Made by a program: the position numbers and the translations under genes. Below are positions 6,985 through 15,453 of a DNA stretch of 64,000 nucleotides, one piece after another. Position 1 is the stretch's first letter. Every line of letters begins with the position of its first letter. The stretch is from Mycolicibacterium canariasense (GTDB lineage Bacteria; Actinomycetota; Actinomycetes; Mycobacteriales; Mycobacteriaceae). The notes beneath the pieces were generated by a model. That model saw nothing but the letters and a program-made list of their open reading frames with translations. It searched no databases and was not told the origin of the DNA. The stretch spans positions 62,001-126,000 of the forward strand of contig NZ_LQOL01000079.1 of NCBI RefSeq assembly GCF_002101555.1, given 5' to 3'.

Positions 6985-9579
6985 CTAGCTGATGTCGAAC
7001 GAGCGGGCCCGCAGTGCCCGCTCGACGCCGGCCCGGCCTTCCAGCACCAGGCGGCGCAGGGCCGGCGGCAGCTCGGGATCGGCCAGGTAGGCATCGGCGG
7101 CATCCAGCCCGCCCTGGCTGACGTCCCACGACGGGTACAGGCCGATGACCACCGTCTGCGCCACCTCGCTGGAGCGCCGTTCCCACACCCCGCCGATGGC
7201 AGCGAAGTAGAGATCCCGGAACGGGGTCAGCAGTTCGGTCTGACCCGGCTGCACGATCCCGCCGACGACGGCCCGGGTGGTGATGTTGGGCAGTGTGTCG
7301 TCCTCGATGACCTGCTGCCAGGCGGCCTCCTTGACCGCTTTCTGCGGGCGGGCGGCGGCCGCCGCGGCGGCGTTGCGCCTCCCGGCGGCGGTCGGGTCGT
7401 TCTCGGCTTCCGCGTCGATGAACGGCGTGGCGGTCCCGTCGGCATCGATCGCCCCGGCCGCGGCCAACGCGGTGACGATGCGCCAGCGCAGGTCGGTGTC
7501 GACGACCAAGCCGGCCAGGTTCACCGCGGCCGGCTCGTTGTCCAGCAGGGTGGACAGCACCGCGATGTGGTTGGGCGCGAGCACCGAGGTGCACAGCGCA
7601 TTGACGAAGGCCAGCTGATGGTCCGAGCCCGGCGCGGATTCCCGCGCCCGGTCCAGCAGCGCGTCACCGAAGGCGGGCCAGCCGATCTCCTTGGCCCACA
7701 CCGGGTCGGCGTAGGCGTTCAGCGCGGTTTGGGCCTGCAACAGAAGCCGTTGCGCGACACCGACTTCGGTCTCGGCGTGGATGCCACTGATCACCAGCGC
7801 GACGAAGTCGCGGGCCTTCATCTCGGCCTCGCGGGTCATCTCCCAGGCCGCCGACCAGGCCAGCGTGCGGGGCAGCGGATCGGCGAAATCGGCGATCCGG
7901 CTCAGCACCGTGTGCAACGAGTCCGGGTCCAGCCGCACCGCGCAGTAGGTCAGGTCCTCGTCGTTGACCAGGATGAACTTGCCGCGTGCGGCACCGACCA
8001 GTTCGGGCACCTCGGTGCTCTCGCCCTCGACGTCCAACTCGACCCGGTTCACCCGGACCAGCTTTCCGGAGGCATCGTCGTCGTAGATGCCGACGCCCAG
8101 CCGGTGCACCCGGGTCTCGCCGGCACCGGGGGCGGCACCGGACTGCGTGATGGCGAACCGGGTGAACGTGCCGTCGGCGTCGACGTCGAAATCCGGGCGC
8201 AGCGTGTTCAGTCCGGTGGTCTTGAGCCACTGCCTGCCCCACTGCGACAGGTCACGGCCCGACGACTTCTCCAGGGCGCCCAGCAGATCCCCGAAGGTGG
8301 CGTTGCCGAAGGCATGGTCGCGGAAGTAGTCGCGCAGCCCGGCCAGGAAAGCTTCCAGGCCGACGTACGCCACCAGCTGCTTGAGCACGCTGGCGCCCTT
8401 GGCGTAGGTGATGCCGTCGAAGTTCACCTCGACGGCGGCCAGGTCCGGGATGTCGGCGGCGACGGGATGGGTGGACGGCAGCTGGTCCTGCCGGTATGCC
8501 CAGGATTTCTCGACGTTGGCGAACGTCGTCCACGCCTGCTTGTACTCGGTGGCCTCGGCCTGGCACAGCACGGAGGCGAAGGTCGCGAAGGACTCGTTGA
8601 GCCACAGGTCATCCCACCACTGCATGGTGACCAGGTCGCCGAACCACATGTGCGCCATCTCGTGCAGCACCGTCTCGGCACGGCGCTCGTAGCTGTAACG
8701 GGTCACCTTGGACCGGAAGACGTAGTCCTCCAGGAAGGTCACCGCGCCGGCGTTCTCCATGGCGCCCGCATTGAACTCCGGCACGAACAACTGGTCGTAT
8801 TTGCCGAAGGCATAAGGGATTCCGAAGTTGCGGTGGTAGAAGCCGAAGCCCTGCTTGGTCTCGGTGAACAACCGCTCGGCGTCCATGTACTCGGCCAGCG
8901 AGGCGCGGCAGAAGATGCCCAGCGGGATCTCGCCGTGCTCGTCGGTGTAGACGTCGTCCCAGCGGGCGTACGGCCCGGCGATCAGGGCGGCCAGATAGGT
9001 GCTCATCTTCGGCGTGGTGGCGAAGGTGTGCACACCGTCTTGTACCGACACCGTCGCTCCGTTGGAGATCACCTGCCAGTGCTCGGGCGCCGTGACGGTG
9101 ACGTCGAAGGTGGCCTTGAGGTCGGGCTGGTCGAAGCAGGCGAACATGCGCTTGGCGTCGGCCGTCTCGAACTGGGAGTACAGGTAGACCTCGTTGTCGA
9201 CCGGGTCGACGAACCGGTGCAGGCCCTCGCCGGTGTTGGAGTACCGGCAGTCGGCCTCGACGACCAGGACGTTGGTGGCCTGCAGGCCGGTCAGTGCGAT
9301 GCCGGTGGACTCGTCGTAGCCGGACACGTCCAGGGCGACGCCGTTGAGGGTGGCGCTGTGCACCGCGTCGGCGGCGATGTCGATGAACGTCTCGGCCCCG
9401 GGCAGCGCGTCGAACGTCACCGTGGTGACGGAGCGGAACACCTTGTCGCTTCCGCTACTTCCCGGGTCGCTGCGCTCCTGCCCTCCGGAGGTCAGGTCTA
9501 GGTCGATGCGGTAGTTGTCAACGGTCACCAGCGCGGCGCGCTCGGCGGCCTGGTCGCGTGTCAGATTGGGAAGTGCCAC
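6985..9579 (-). CDS. pepN: Aminopeptidase N (M1 family zinc metallopeptidase)
   Basis: An 864-residue cytoplasmic aminopeptidase of the usual M1 length that removes N-terminal amino acids from peptides. It shows the exopeptidase motif in FNAGAMENAGAVTF (the GAMEN sequence), then the zinc site HEMAHMWFGDLVTMQWWDDLWLNESFA (HEXXH plus a downstream Glu), and the long C-terminal ERAP1-like helical domain. It matches Rv2467. The start is GTG at 9579. It is divergent from the nitroreductase gene. Confidence 0.95.
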   Translation of the reverse strand: MALPNLTRDQAAERAALVTVDNYRIDLDLTSGGQERSDPGSSGSDKVFRSVTTVTFDALPGAETFIDIAADAVHSATLNGVALDVSGYDESTGIALTGLQATNVLVVEADCRYSNTGEGLHRFVDPVDNEVYLYSQFETADAKRMFACFDQPDLKATFDVTVTAPEHWQVISNGATVSVQDGVHTFATTPKMSTYLAALIAGPYARWDDVYTDEHGEIPLGIFCRASLAEYMDAERLFTETKQGFGFYHRNFGIPYAFGKYDQLFVPEFNAGAMENAGAVTFLEDYVFRSKVTRYSYERRAETVLHEMAHMWFGDLVTMQWWDDLWLNESFATFASVLCQAEATEYKQAWTTFANVEKSWAYRQDQLPSTHPVAADIPDLAAVEVNFDGITYAKGASVLKQLVAYVGLEAFLAGLRDYFRDHAFGNATFGDLLGALEKSSGRDLSQWGRQWLKTTGLNTLRPDFDVDADGTFTRFAITQSGAAPGAGETRVHRLGVGIYDDDASGKLVRVNRVELDVEGESTEVPELVGAARGKFILVNDEDLTYCAVRLDPDSLHTVLSRIADFADPLPRTLAWSAAWEMTREAEMKARDFVALVISGIHAETEVGVAQRLLLQAQTALNAYADPVWAKEIGWPAFGDALLDRARESAPGSDHQLAFVNALCTSVLAPNHIAVLSTLLDNEPAAVNLAGLVVDTDLRWRIVTALAAAGAIDADGTATPFIDAEAENDPTAAGRRNAAAAAAARPQKAVKEAAWQQVIEDDTLPNITTRAVVGGIVQPGQTELLTPFRDLYFAAIGGVWERRSSEVAQTVVIGLYPSWDVSQGGLDAADAYLADPELPPALRRLVLEGRAGVERALRARSFDIS

Positions 9580-9700
9580 GCGACCAACCTAGTCGGAAGG
9601 GTGACGGCCCGGGGACCGAAGTCCGCCCCGGGAACATCGGCCGCACGCCCGAAGTTGTGTTGGGTGGATTGTCATGCCCACGTCGAGAGGACTCATTCCC

Positions 9701-10309
9701 ATGGCGAAAAAAGATGTCGCAGATTTCTGGTTCGATCCGCTGTGCCCATGGGCCTGGATCACCTCCCGCTGGATCCTGGAAGTCCAGAAAGTGCGCGATA
9801 TCGACGTCAACTTCCACGTGATGAGCTTGGCGGTGCTCAACGAGGGCCGTGATCTGCCCGAGGAGTACCTGGAGATGATGAAGAAGGCGTGGGGGCCGGT
9901 CCGCGTCGCCATCGCAGCCGAGGAGGCCAAGGGGTCCGACATCCTGGCGCCGCTCTATACGGCGTTCGGCATCCGGATCCACAACCAGGGCATCAAGGAT
10001 TTCGAGGTGGTCATCCGCGAATCGCTGGAGGAGCTGGGCCTGCCCGCCGAACTGGCCGAGGCGGCCACCAGTGACAAGTTCGACGAGGCGCTGCGCAAGA
10101 GCCACCACGAGGGCATGGACCCGGTCGGGCCGGATGTCGGCACGCCGACCATCCACGTCAACAAGACCGCGTTCTTCGGGCCTGTGCTCTCCCGGATCCC
10201 GCGCGGCGAGGAGGCCGGCAAGCTGTGGGACGCCTCGGTGATCTTCGCCGGCTACCCGCACTTCTGGGAGCTCAAGCGCACCCGGACCGAGTCACCCGAA
10301 TTCGACTAG
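9701..10309 (+). CDS. DsbA-fold mycothiol-dependent nitroreductase family (Rv2466c-like)
   Basis: A 202-residue thioredoxin-fold protein with an inserted helical domain, closely matching Rv2466c, the mycothiol-dependent reductase that activates some nitro prodrugs. The active site reads DPLCPWAWITSRW, so the resolving Cys of the CPWC form is Ala18, leaving the single nucleophile Cys15. The cis-Pro region (VGTPTIHVN) is intact. The start is ATG 9701 with GAGAGG about ten bases upstream; ATG 9674 would add nine residues. It overlaps the convergent flavin reductase gene by 18 bases at the 3' ends. Confidence 0.88.
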   Translation: MAKKDVADFWFDPLCPWAWITSRWILEVQKVRDIDVNFHVMSLAVLNEGRDLPEEYLEMMKKAWGPVRVAIAAEEAKGSDILAPLYTAFGIRIHNQGIKDFEVVIRESLEELGLPAELAEAATSDKFDEALRKSHHEGMDPVGPDVGTPTIHVNKTAFFGPVLSRIPRGEEAGKLWDASVIFAGYPHFWELKRTRTESPEFD

Positions 10310-10951
10310 GCGCTGCCCACCGTCCCACACCTTGTTCGACCGGACGGTGTCGAGCCGGTAGTCGGTGACACGGCTCTCGTAGAGCCGGGCCGCCAGGTCA
10401 TGGGCCTGGCGGACCGGGTCGCTCGGGTCGTGCACGATTTCGCCGCGGCTGTTGGCGTTGCCGACGACCACGCCGACCAGATCCTGGTGCAGGTACCGGG
10501 TGAGTTCCTGGAACTGCGCGATCACGCCCTGGGTCGCCCCGAGGTAGCTCTCCTCGCAGGAGATCAGGACGCCGACCCGCTTGCCCATGATGCCGTCGAT
10601 CACCTGTTCTTGTTGCGGTGCGCTGTTGGCGGTGTAGCAGAACAGCCGGTCGAAGACGGTCTTGAGCCGGCCGGGCATGCCGTAGAAGTACAGCGGCATC
10701 GCGAAGACGATGCCGTCAGCCGGCAGCATCCGCTCCAACAGCAACTGCTCGTACCGATCATCGAGTGAGCAGGTGCGGTCTTCCGGGCGCCGGCACTGCC
10801 GGCAGTTTCCCAGCAGGCGTTCGACGTAGTCGTGCAGGAAGACATGGTCGACGTCGTGCCCGGCGGAGCGGGTGCCCGCGACCGCTGCGCGCGCCAGCGC
10901 GTGGGAGTTGCCGTCCTCACGCGGGCTGGCACTGATCACCAGGGTCTGCAT
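10292..10951 (-). CDS. NADPH-dependent FMN reductase / flavodoxin-fold oxidoreductase
   Basis: A 219-residue flavodoxin-like protein. The N-terminus TLVISASPREDGNSHALA is the phosphate-binding loop for FMN, and FAMPLYFYGMPGRLKTVFDRL is the second flavin-contact segment of the NADPH:FMN/iron-sulfur flavoprotein family. A central CRQCRRPEDRTC cluster resembles the cysteine region of iron-sulfur flavoproteins, although the spacing differs from a classical 4Fe-4S site. It probably reduces quinones, flavins or metals; the substrate is not deducible. Confidence 0.8.
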   Translation of the reverse strand: MQTLVISASPREDGNSHALARAAVAGTRSAGHDVDHVFLHDYVERLLGNCRQCRRPEDRTCSLDDRYEQLLLERMLPADGIVFAMPLYFYGMPGRLKTVFDRLFCYTANSAPQQEQVIDGIMGKRVGVLISCEESYLGATQGVIAQFQELTRYLHQDLVGVVVGNANSRGEIVHDPSDPVRQAHDLAARLYESRVTDYRLDTVRSNKVWDGGQRLVEFG

Positions 10952-11044
10952 CGTGCGGTCTCCGTCCTGTCACAGGTCCTCCTACCGTCGGTCAACGCCG
11001 GCGACGGCGTATCTGTTTCGTCCCGGTGCGGCGCGGCGTCGTCG

Positions 11045-11060
11045 TCGGATGTTCATCCGA
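11045..11060. promoter_or_regulatory. Palindrome TCGGATG-TT-CATCCGA upstream of nucleobase operon
   Basis: A perfect 7-bp dyad around TT lies in the divergent spacer between the FMN reductase and the permease operon. The core GATGTTCATC is identical to the palindrome at 5025-5038. It is a plausible repressor or activator site, about 80 bases upstream of the permease start. Confidence 0.42.
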
Positions 11061-11137
11061 GGTTTCCTCGGCATGCCTGGCTGTGAACTCTTTTCCTCGA
11101 ACTGCGCACTGCGGGCCGGGATGAGAAGGTACCTCTC

Positions 11138-12532
11138 ATGACAGCGGCCGAACCCACCACCGACGGGTCCTATCGAGACAAGATCGCAGCAGTAGAACCC
11201 GGCGGGAACGAGTTCATCGCGGAGGCCGACCGGCACGGTAAGCCCAGTCAGCTGTTCTGGACCTGGACCTCTCCGAACCTCGAATTCGCCACCATCTTCG
11301 TCGGCGTGCTCGCGGTGGCCTACTACGGCATGACGTTCTGGCAGGCTGTCGCCGGCATCGTGTTGGGTACCGGACTGGGTGCCATCGCACACTACTTCCT
11401 GTCGGCGCGCGGACCGCTGCACGGGGTGCCGCAGATGGTGTTGGGCCGGTTGCCGTTCGGTTTCAAGGGCAACGTGGTTCCCGCGGCGTTGATGTCGGTG
11501 ACCGCCGGGGTCGGTTGGTTCGCCACCAACAGCGTCAGCGGTGCCTTCGCGCTGTCCACCCTGTTCCATATCGGTCCGCTGCTGGCCCTGGTGATCATCG
11601 TGGTGCTGCAGACCGCGCTGGCCTTCTTCGGGCACAACCTGGTGCAGGCCTTCGAGCGGTGGGCGTTCCCGGTGCTCGCGGTCATCTTCGTGATTGCCTC
11701 GGTGGCCATCCTGGCCAAGTCCCACCCGGGTGCGCCGGCCGTGGAAGGCGGCGTGGGCGGCCTCGGTGGCTTCCTGCTCACCGTCGGTACCGCCTTCGGC
11801 TACGCCGCGGGCTGGACGCCGTACGCCGCCGACTACACCCGCTACCTGCCTTCCAGTGTGAACACCAAGCGCACCGGATGGTTCGCCGCGGCAGGTCTTT
11901 TCGTGTCGTGTGTGGTGCTGGAGGTGGTCGGTGCGGCGTCGGTCACCATCGGTCCGGCCCTGTCCGAGAATCCCACCGAGGCGTTCACCGCAGAGCTGGG
12001 CTCGTGGCTGGCCAAGCTGACGCTGCTGGCCATCGCGATCGGCGCGGTGGCCGCCAATGCGATCAATGTGTATTCGGGCGCCATGGCTTTCGTCACCATC
12101 GGATTCAAGCTGCCGCACCACGTGGCCCGCGCACTGGTCACCGTGTTCTTCGGGGTGGCCGGCTTCCTGATCGCCTGGTGGGCGCTGGCCGATGCCGCGG
12201 CCAGCTACGAGGCGTTCCTGTTGATCATCGCGTACTGGATCGGGCCGTGGCTGGGCGTGGTGTTCGCCGATCAGTACCTGCGCCGGGGGCAGTCGGTCGC
12301 CGGATTCCTCTATGACCGCTCGTATGCGAATTGGCCGGGGCTGTCGGCGTTCCTGCTCGGCCTGGTGGTCTCGGTGCTGCTGTTCTCCAACCAGGAGAAG
12401 TTCGTCGGCTTCATCGCCAAGGCGGCCCCACAGCTGGGTGATATCACCTTCTTCGTCGGCTTCCTCATCGCCGGCGCGAGCTACCTGGTGCTGTGCCGGT
12501 CCAAGGTCGCCGCGGAGCGTGCCCTGGTATGA
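11138..12532 (+). CDS. NCS1 family purine/cytosine permease
   Basis: A 464-residue integral membrane protein with about twelve hydrophobic segments of the nucleobase:cation symporter-1 family (CodB-like). Early segments include the typical FWTWTSPNLEFATIFVG and the glycine-rich helix, followed by GWTPYAADYTRYLP, a strong family signature. It imports nucleobases such as cytosine or purines. It starts the three-gene operon permease-deaminase-oxygenase; its stop overlaps the deaminase start (ATGA). The AGAAGG just upstream serves as the ribosome binding site. Confidence 0.9.
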   Translation: MTAAEPTTDGSYRDKIAAVEPGGNEFIAEADRHGKPSQLFWTWTSPNLEFATIFVGVLAVAYYGMTFWQAVAGIVLGTGLGAIAHYFLSARGPLHGVPQMVLGRLPFGFKGNVVPAALMSVTAGVGWFATNSVSGAFALSTLFHIGPLLALVIIVVLQTALAFFGHNLVQAFERWAFPVLAVIFVIASVAILAKSHPGAPAVEGGVGGLGGFLLTVGTAFGYAAGWTPYAADYTRYLPSSVNTKRTGWFAAAGLFVSCVVLEVVGAASVTIGPALSENPTEAFTAELGSWLAKLTLLAIAIGAVAANAINVYSGAMAFVTIGFKLPHHVARALVTVFFGVAGFLIAWWALADAAASYEAFLLIIAYWIGPWLGVVFADQYLRRGQSVAGFLYDRSYANWPGLSAFLLGLVVSVLLFSNQEKFVGFIAKAAPQLGDITFFVGFLIAGASYLVLCRSKVAAERALV

Positions 12533-12969
12533 CCCCGCAGCAGATGCTCGACGTCGCGGTCGAGGAGGCCCGAAAAGGGTTGGCCGAGGGCGGGATCCCG
12601 ATCGGTGCCGCGCTGTTCAGCGCCGACGGCGAGTTGCTGGGCGCCGGGCACAACCGCCGGGTGCAGAGCGACGATCCGTCGGTGCATGCCGAGACCGACG
12701 CGTTCCGGGCCGCGGGCCGCCAGCGCGGCTACCGGTCCACCGTGATGGTCACCACCCTGTCGCCGTGCTGGTACTGCAGCGGGCTGGTGCGGCAGTTCAA
12801 CATCGGCGCGGTGGTGATCGGGGAAGCCCGCACCTTTCACGGCGGCCACGATTGGCTGGCCGAGCACGGGGTAGCGGTTACGCTGCTGGACGACGAACGA
12901 TGCGTGGCGATGATGGAGGAGTTCATCGCCGCCAAGCCGGAACTGTGGGCGGAGGATATCGGCGAATGA
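12529..12969 (+). CDS. Cytosine deaminase-type nucleoside/base deaminase
   Basis: A 146-residue zinc deaminase. The first zinc motif is HAETDAF (His ligand and proton-shuttle Glu) and the second is TTLSPCWYCSG (two Cys ligands), the arrangement of yeast-type cytosine deaminase. It should deaminate cytosine to uracil or a related base in the cytoplasm. It is coupled by ATGA overlaps to the permease upstream and the oxygenase downstream, so imported base is the expected substrate. A tRNA adenosine deaminase is less likely given length and context. Confidence 0.82.
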   Translation: MTPQQMLDVAVEEARKGLAEGGIPIGAALFSADGELLGAGHNRRVQSDDPSVHAETDAFRAAGRQRGYRSTVMVTTLSPCWYCSGLVRQFNIGAVVIGEARTFHGGHDWLAEHGVAVTLLDDERCVAMMEEFIAAKPELWAEDIGE

Positions 12970-13925
12970 GCGCCATTGCGACGGTGGATATTTCCCGGTG
13001 GTACGCGGGCGGCGCCGAGGCCGACGCGCTGGCGGCCGAGGTGGACGAGGGCTTGCAGCGGGCCGGGTTCATCGTGATCACCGGACACGGGGTGGACCCG
13101 GCCCTGGCTGCCGGTGTGCGGGCCGCGGCCAGGGAGTTCTTCGCCCTGCCCGACGAGGTGAAGCGGCGCTATTCGGTGCCGGTCGGCGGCCACGGCTGGA
13201 TCGGCCCGGGTGCGGAGGCCAACGGTTACGCGGAGGGCACCGAGACCCCGCCGGATCTCAAGGAGAGCTACAGCCTGGGTGCGGAGACCGCGACCGGTGA
13301 TCCCGAGGTGGACCGGATCTGGTTCGCGCCCAACGTGTGGCCCGCCGAGGTGCCGCACCTGCAGGGGCTGGTGGCCGACTACACCGCCCAGATGCGCAAG
13401 GTGTCCGACGACCTGCTGGCCCTGTTCGCCCACGCGCTCGGCCTGCCATCGAATCCCTTTGCCGCGCTGGCCGATCGGCCCACATGGACGATGAACATCA
13501 ACCACTACCCGCCGGTGAGCGTGGTGGGCGAACCCGAGCCGGGACAGTTCCGGATCGGGCCGCACACCGATTTCGGCACCGTCACGGTGCTGGACCGCGA
13601 GCCAGGTGCCGGCGGCCTGCAGGTGTACTCCGAGGCCGAGGGCTGGGAGGACGCTCCGTGGCAGCCGGGCGCGTTGACCGTGAACATCGGTGACCTGCTG
13701 GAGTATTGGAGTGGGCGGCGGTGGCCGTCGGGCCGGCACCGGGTGCTGCCGCCGCAACCGGATGCCCCGGAAGAGGATCTGGTGTCGCTGATCTACTTCT
13801 ACGAGGCCAACCACGACGCTCTGGTGACGCCGTTGGAGCCGCCGATCGGCCGGGTCGCGGGGCTGGATCCCGTGACGTCATCGGCTTTCATCAAGGAACG
13901 CCTCGACGCCATCACCATCGGGTGA
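12966..13925 (+). CDS. 2-oxoglutarate/Fe(II)-dependent oxygenase (IPNS-like)
   Basis: A 319-residue protein of the isopenicillin N synthase-like dioxygenase family. The N-terminal DIOX_N part includes GFIVITGHGV. The iron ligands are His and Asp in GPHTDFGTVTVL and the distal His in SGRHRVLPP; the Arg two residues after that His is the expected 2-oxoglutarate contact. ATG overlaps the deaminase stop (ATGA). The setting suggests oxidation of a nucleobase, as in thymine hydroxylase or xanthine dioxygenase; that is inference. Its 3' end overlaps the convergent aldo/keto reductase by 48 bases. Confidence 0.83.
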   Translation: MSAIATVDISRWYAGGAEADALAAEVDEGLQRAGFIVITGHGVDPALAAGVRAAAREFFALPDEVKRRYSVPVGGHGWIGPGAEANGYAEGTETPPDLKESYSLGAETATGDPEVDRIWFAPNVWPAEVPHLQGLVADYTAQMRKVSDDLLALFAHALGLPSNPFAALADRPTWTMNINHYPPVSVVGEPEPGQFRIGPHTDFGTVTVLDREPGAGGLQVYSEAEGWEDAPWQPGALTVNIGDLLEYWSGRRWPSGRHRVLPPQPDAPEEDLVSLIYFYEANHDALVTPLEPPIGRVAGLDPVTSSAFIKERLDAITIG

Positions 13926-14807
13926 CTCGGCTTCGACGGCGTCCAGTGCCGAGAGCTGTTCGGCGCTGAACTCGATAGCGCCGGCGGCCAGGTTCTGCTC
14001 CAGGTGCGCCACCTTGGACGTGCCGGCGATCAGCAGGATGTTCGGCGAGTGCGCCAGCAGCCAGGCCAGGCCGACCTGAGCACCAGTGACGCCGAGCTCG
14101 CTCGCGATCCGTTGCACCGCAACGTTGTCCGCGACCTTGGGGAAACCGGGGAAACCCGATCCCAGCGGAAAGAACGGCACCCAGGCGATGTCCCGCTCGG
14201 CGCACAGTGTCAGTTCGTCCTCGTGCGTGCGGTTGAGCAGGTTGTAGGAGTTCTGCACGCACACGATGCCGGCGGGCAGTGCGCGACGCAGCGTGGCCAG
14301 GTCGACATTGCTGATCCCGATGGCGCCGATCTTGCCCTCGTCGCGCAGCGTGATCAGTTCGGCCAGTTGGTCATCCAGGTCGACGATCTGATCGCCCTCG
14401 GCGATCAGCCCCGGCCCCGAGTCGGCCCGGCGCAGGTTCACCACCGGGATCCGGTCCACGCCCAGGCCGGCCAGGTCCAGTTCGACGGCGGCGCGCAGGT
14501 CGGCCGGATGCTGGGCCAGCGCCAGCGGGAGCGGCCCGGAGGTGGCGGGCCGGGCGCCGACCTTGCTGACGATCACCAGGTCGTCGGGGTAGGGGGACAG
14601 GGCATCCCGGATGCGCCGGTTCACCACGCCGTCGTCGTAGAAGGACGCCGTGTCGATGTGGTTGACGCCCAGGTCGAGGGCCCGGCGCAACACCGCCACG
14701 GCGTCGTCCTGGGGGAGTTCGTGCCCGAGTCCCATGGCGCCGTAACCGATTCGCGCGACGGCGTGCTCGCCGAGGGTGCCGGTCCCGCCGGGGTGTGAGG
14801 TGGTCAT
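13878..14807 (-). CDS. Aldo/keto reductase
   Basis: A 309-residue (beta/alpha)8 NADPH-dependent oxidoreductase. It has GVNHIDTASFYDDG with the catalytic Asp and Tyr, a conserved Lys in VIVSKVG, the IGISN segment, and the C-terminal nicotinamide/phosphate binding LIAGTSKVAHLEQN. The frame is open further upstream, but ATG 14807 has AGGAG six to seven bases before it. It is transcribed divergently from a TetR gene across a short spacer with two palindromic operators, so it is the likely target of that regulator. Confidence 0.88.
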   Translation of the reverse strand: MTTSHPGGTGTLGEHAVARIGYGAMGLGHELPQDDAVAVLRRALDLGVNHIDTASFYDDGVVNRRIRDALSPYPDDLVIVSKVGARPATSGPLPLALAQHPADLRAAVELDLAGLGVDRIPVVNLRRADSGPGLIAEGDQIVDLDDQLAELITLRDEGKIGAIGISNVDLATLRRALPAGIVCVQNSYNLLNRTHEDELTLCAERDIAWVPFFPLGSGFPGFPKVADNVAVQRIASELGVTGAQVGLAWLLAHSPNILLIAGTSKVAHLEQNLAAGAIEFSAEQLSALDAVEAESPDGDGVEAFLDESR

Positions 14808-14841
14808 GCCGATCTCCTGAACTGTCATACTGGGCAGCGAT

Positions 14842-14857
14842 GCGGAGGAACCTCCGC
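14842..14857. promoter_or_regulatory. TetR-type operator 1
   Basis: GCGGAGG-AA-CCTCCGC, a perfect 7-bp inverted repeat in the divergent spacer, about 35 bases upstream of the aldo/keto reductase start. It is nearly identical to operator 2, with centres 31 bp (three helical turns) apart, so two dimers could bind the same face of the DNA. Confidence 0.72.
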
Positions 14858-14872
14858 TTTCACCGTAGCAAA

Positions 14873-14888
14873 ACGGAGGTGCCTCCGC
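14873..14888. promoter_or_regulatory. TetR-type operator 2 overlapping the regulator's ribosome binding site
   Basis: CGGAGG-TG-CCTCCG (14874-14887) ends three bases before the TetR start codon at 14890. The GGAGG at 14875-14879 is also the only apparent Shine-Dalgarno sequence of the regulator gene, so the operator and the translation start signal coincide. Confidence 0.7.
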
Positions 14889-14889
14889 T

Positions 14890-15435
14890 ATGGCGGAACG
14901 GGCCGATGCCCGGCGCAATCGCGCGCGGCTGCTGGCGGCCGCGGCCGCGGCCTTCGCCGCGTCCGACGGGCCGGTCTCGCTGGAGGCGATCGCCCGCGAC
15001 GCCGGCGTCGGCATCGGGACGCTGTATCGGCACTTCCCCAACCGGGAGGCATTGATCGAGGCGGTCTATGCCGCCGAGCTCGCCGATGTCGCGGCGTCGG
15101 CCGACGAGCTGTTGCGCCGGCATCGCCCGGTGCCGGCGCTGCGGCACTGGATGGACCGGTACGCCTCCTTCGTCGCGGCCAAGCGTGGGATGGCCGAATC
15201 GCTGCAGGCGATGTTCGCCGCCGGTGTCGTGCAACCCAGCCAGACCAGGGACGCCATCGTGGGCGCGGCGTCGGCCCTGCTGAGTGCGGGTGCACGCGAC
15301 GGCAGCCTGCGCGACGACGTCGACCCCGACGACGTCGTCACCAGCATGTTGGGCATCGTTCTGGCCAGCCAGTCCACCCAGCAGACGGCCCGTCTGCTCA
15401 ACCTCCTGGTCGACGCTCTGGTGGTGAAACGCTGA
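14890..15435 (+). CDS. TetR family transcriptional regulator
   Basis: A 181-residue repressor with an N-terminal helix-turn-helix domain (RNRARLLAAAAAAFA, then IARDAGVGIGTLYRHFPNREALI) and a C-terminal ligand-binding domain of the type found in actinobacterial TetR proteins. It is divergent from an aldo/keto reductase; two palindromes in the 82-base spacer are likely its operators and would give autoregulation. The inducer is unknown. rpiB follows 18 bases downstream but belongs to a conserved core block and may have its own promoter. Confidence 0.9.
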   Translation: MAERADARRNRARLLAAAAAAFAASDGPVSLEAIARDAGVGIGTLYRHFPNREALIEAVYAAELADVAASADELLRRHRPVPALRHWMDRYASFVAAKRGMAESLQAMFAAGVVQPSQTRDAIVGAASALLSAGARDGSLRDDVDPDDVVTSMLGIVLASQSTQQTARLLNLLVDALVVKR

Positions 15436-15453
15436 CAGGTTAGGGTTACCGCC

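Noticed and set aside
11045..11137. Purine riboswitch before the nucleobase permease
   Set aside because: The leader lacks the conserved junction sequences and is too short for the aptamer; only a protein-type palindrome is seen.
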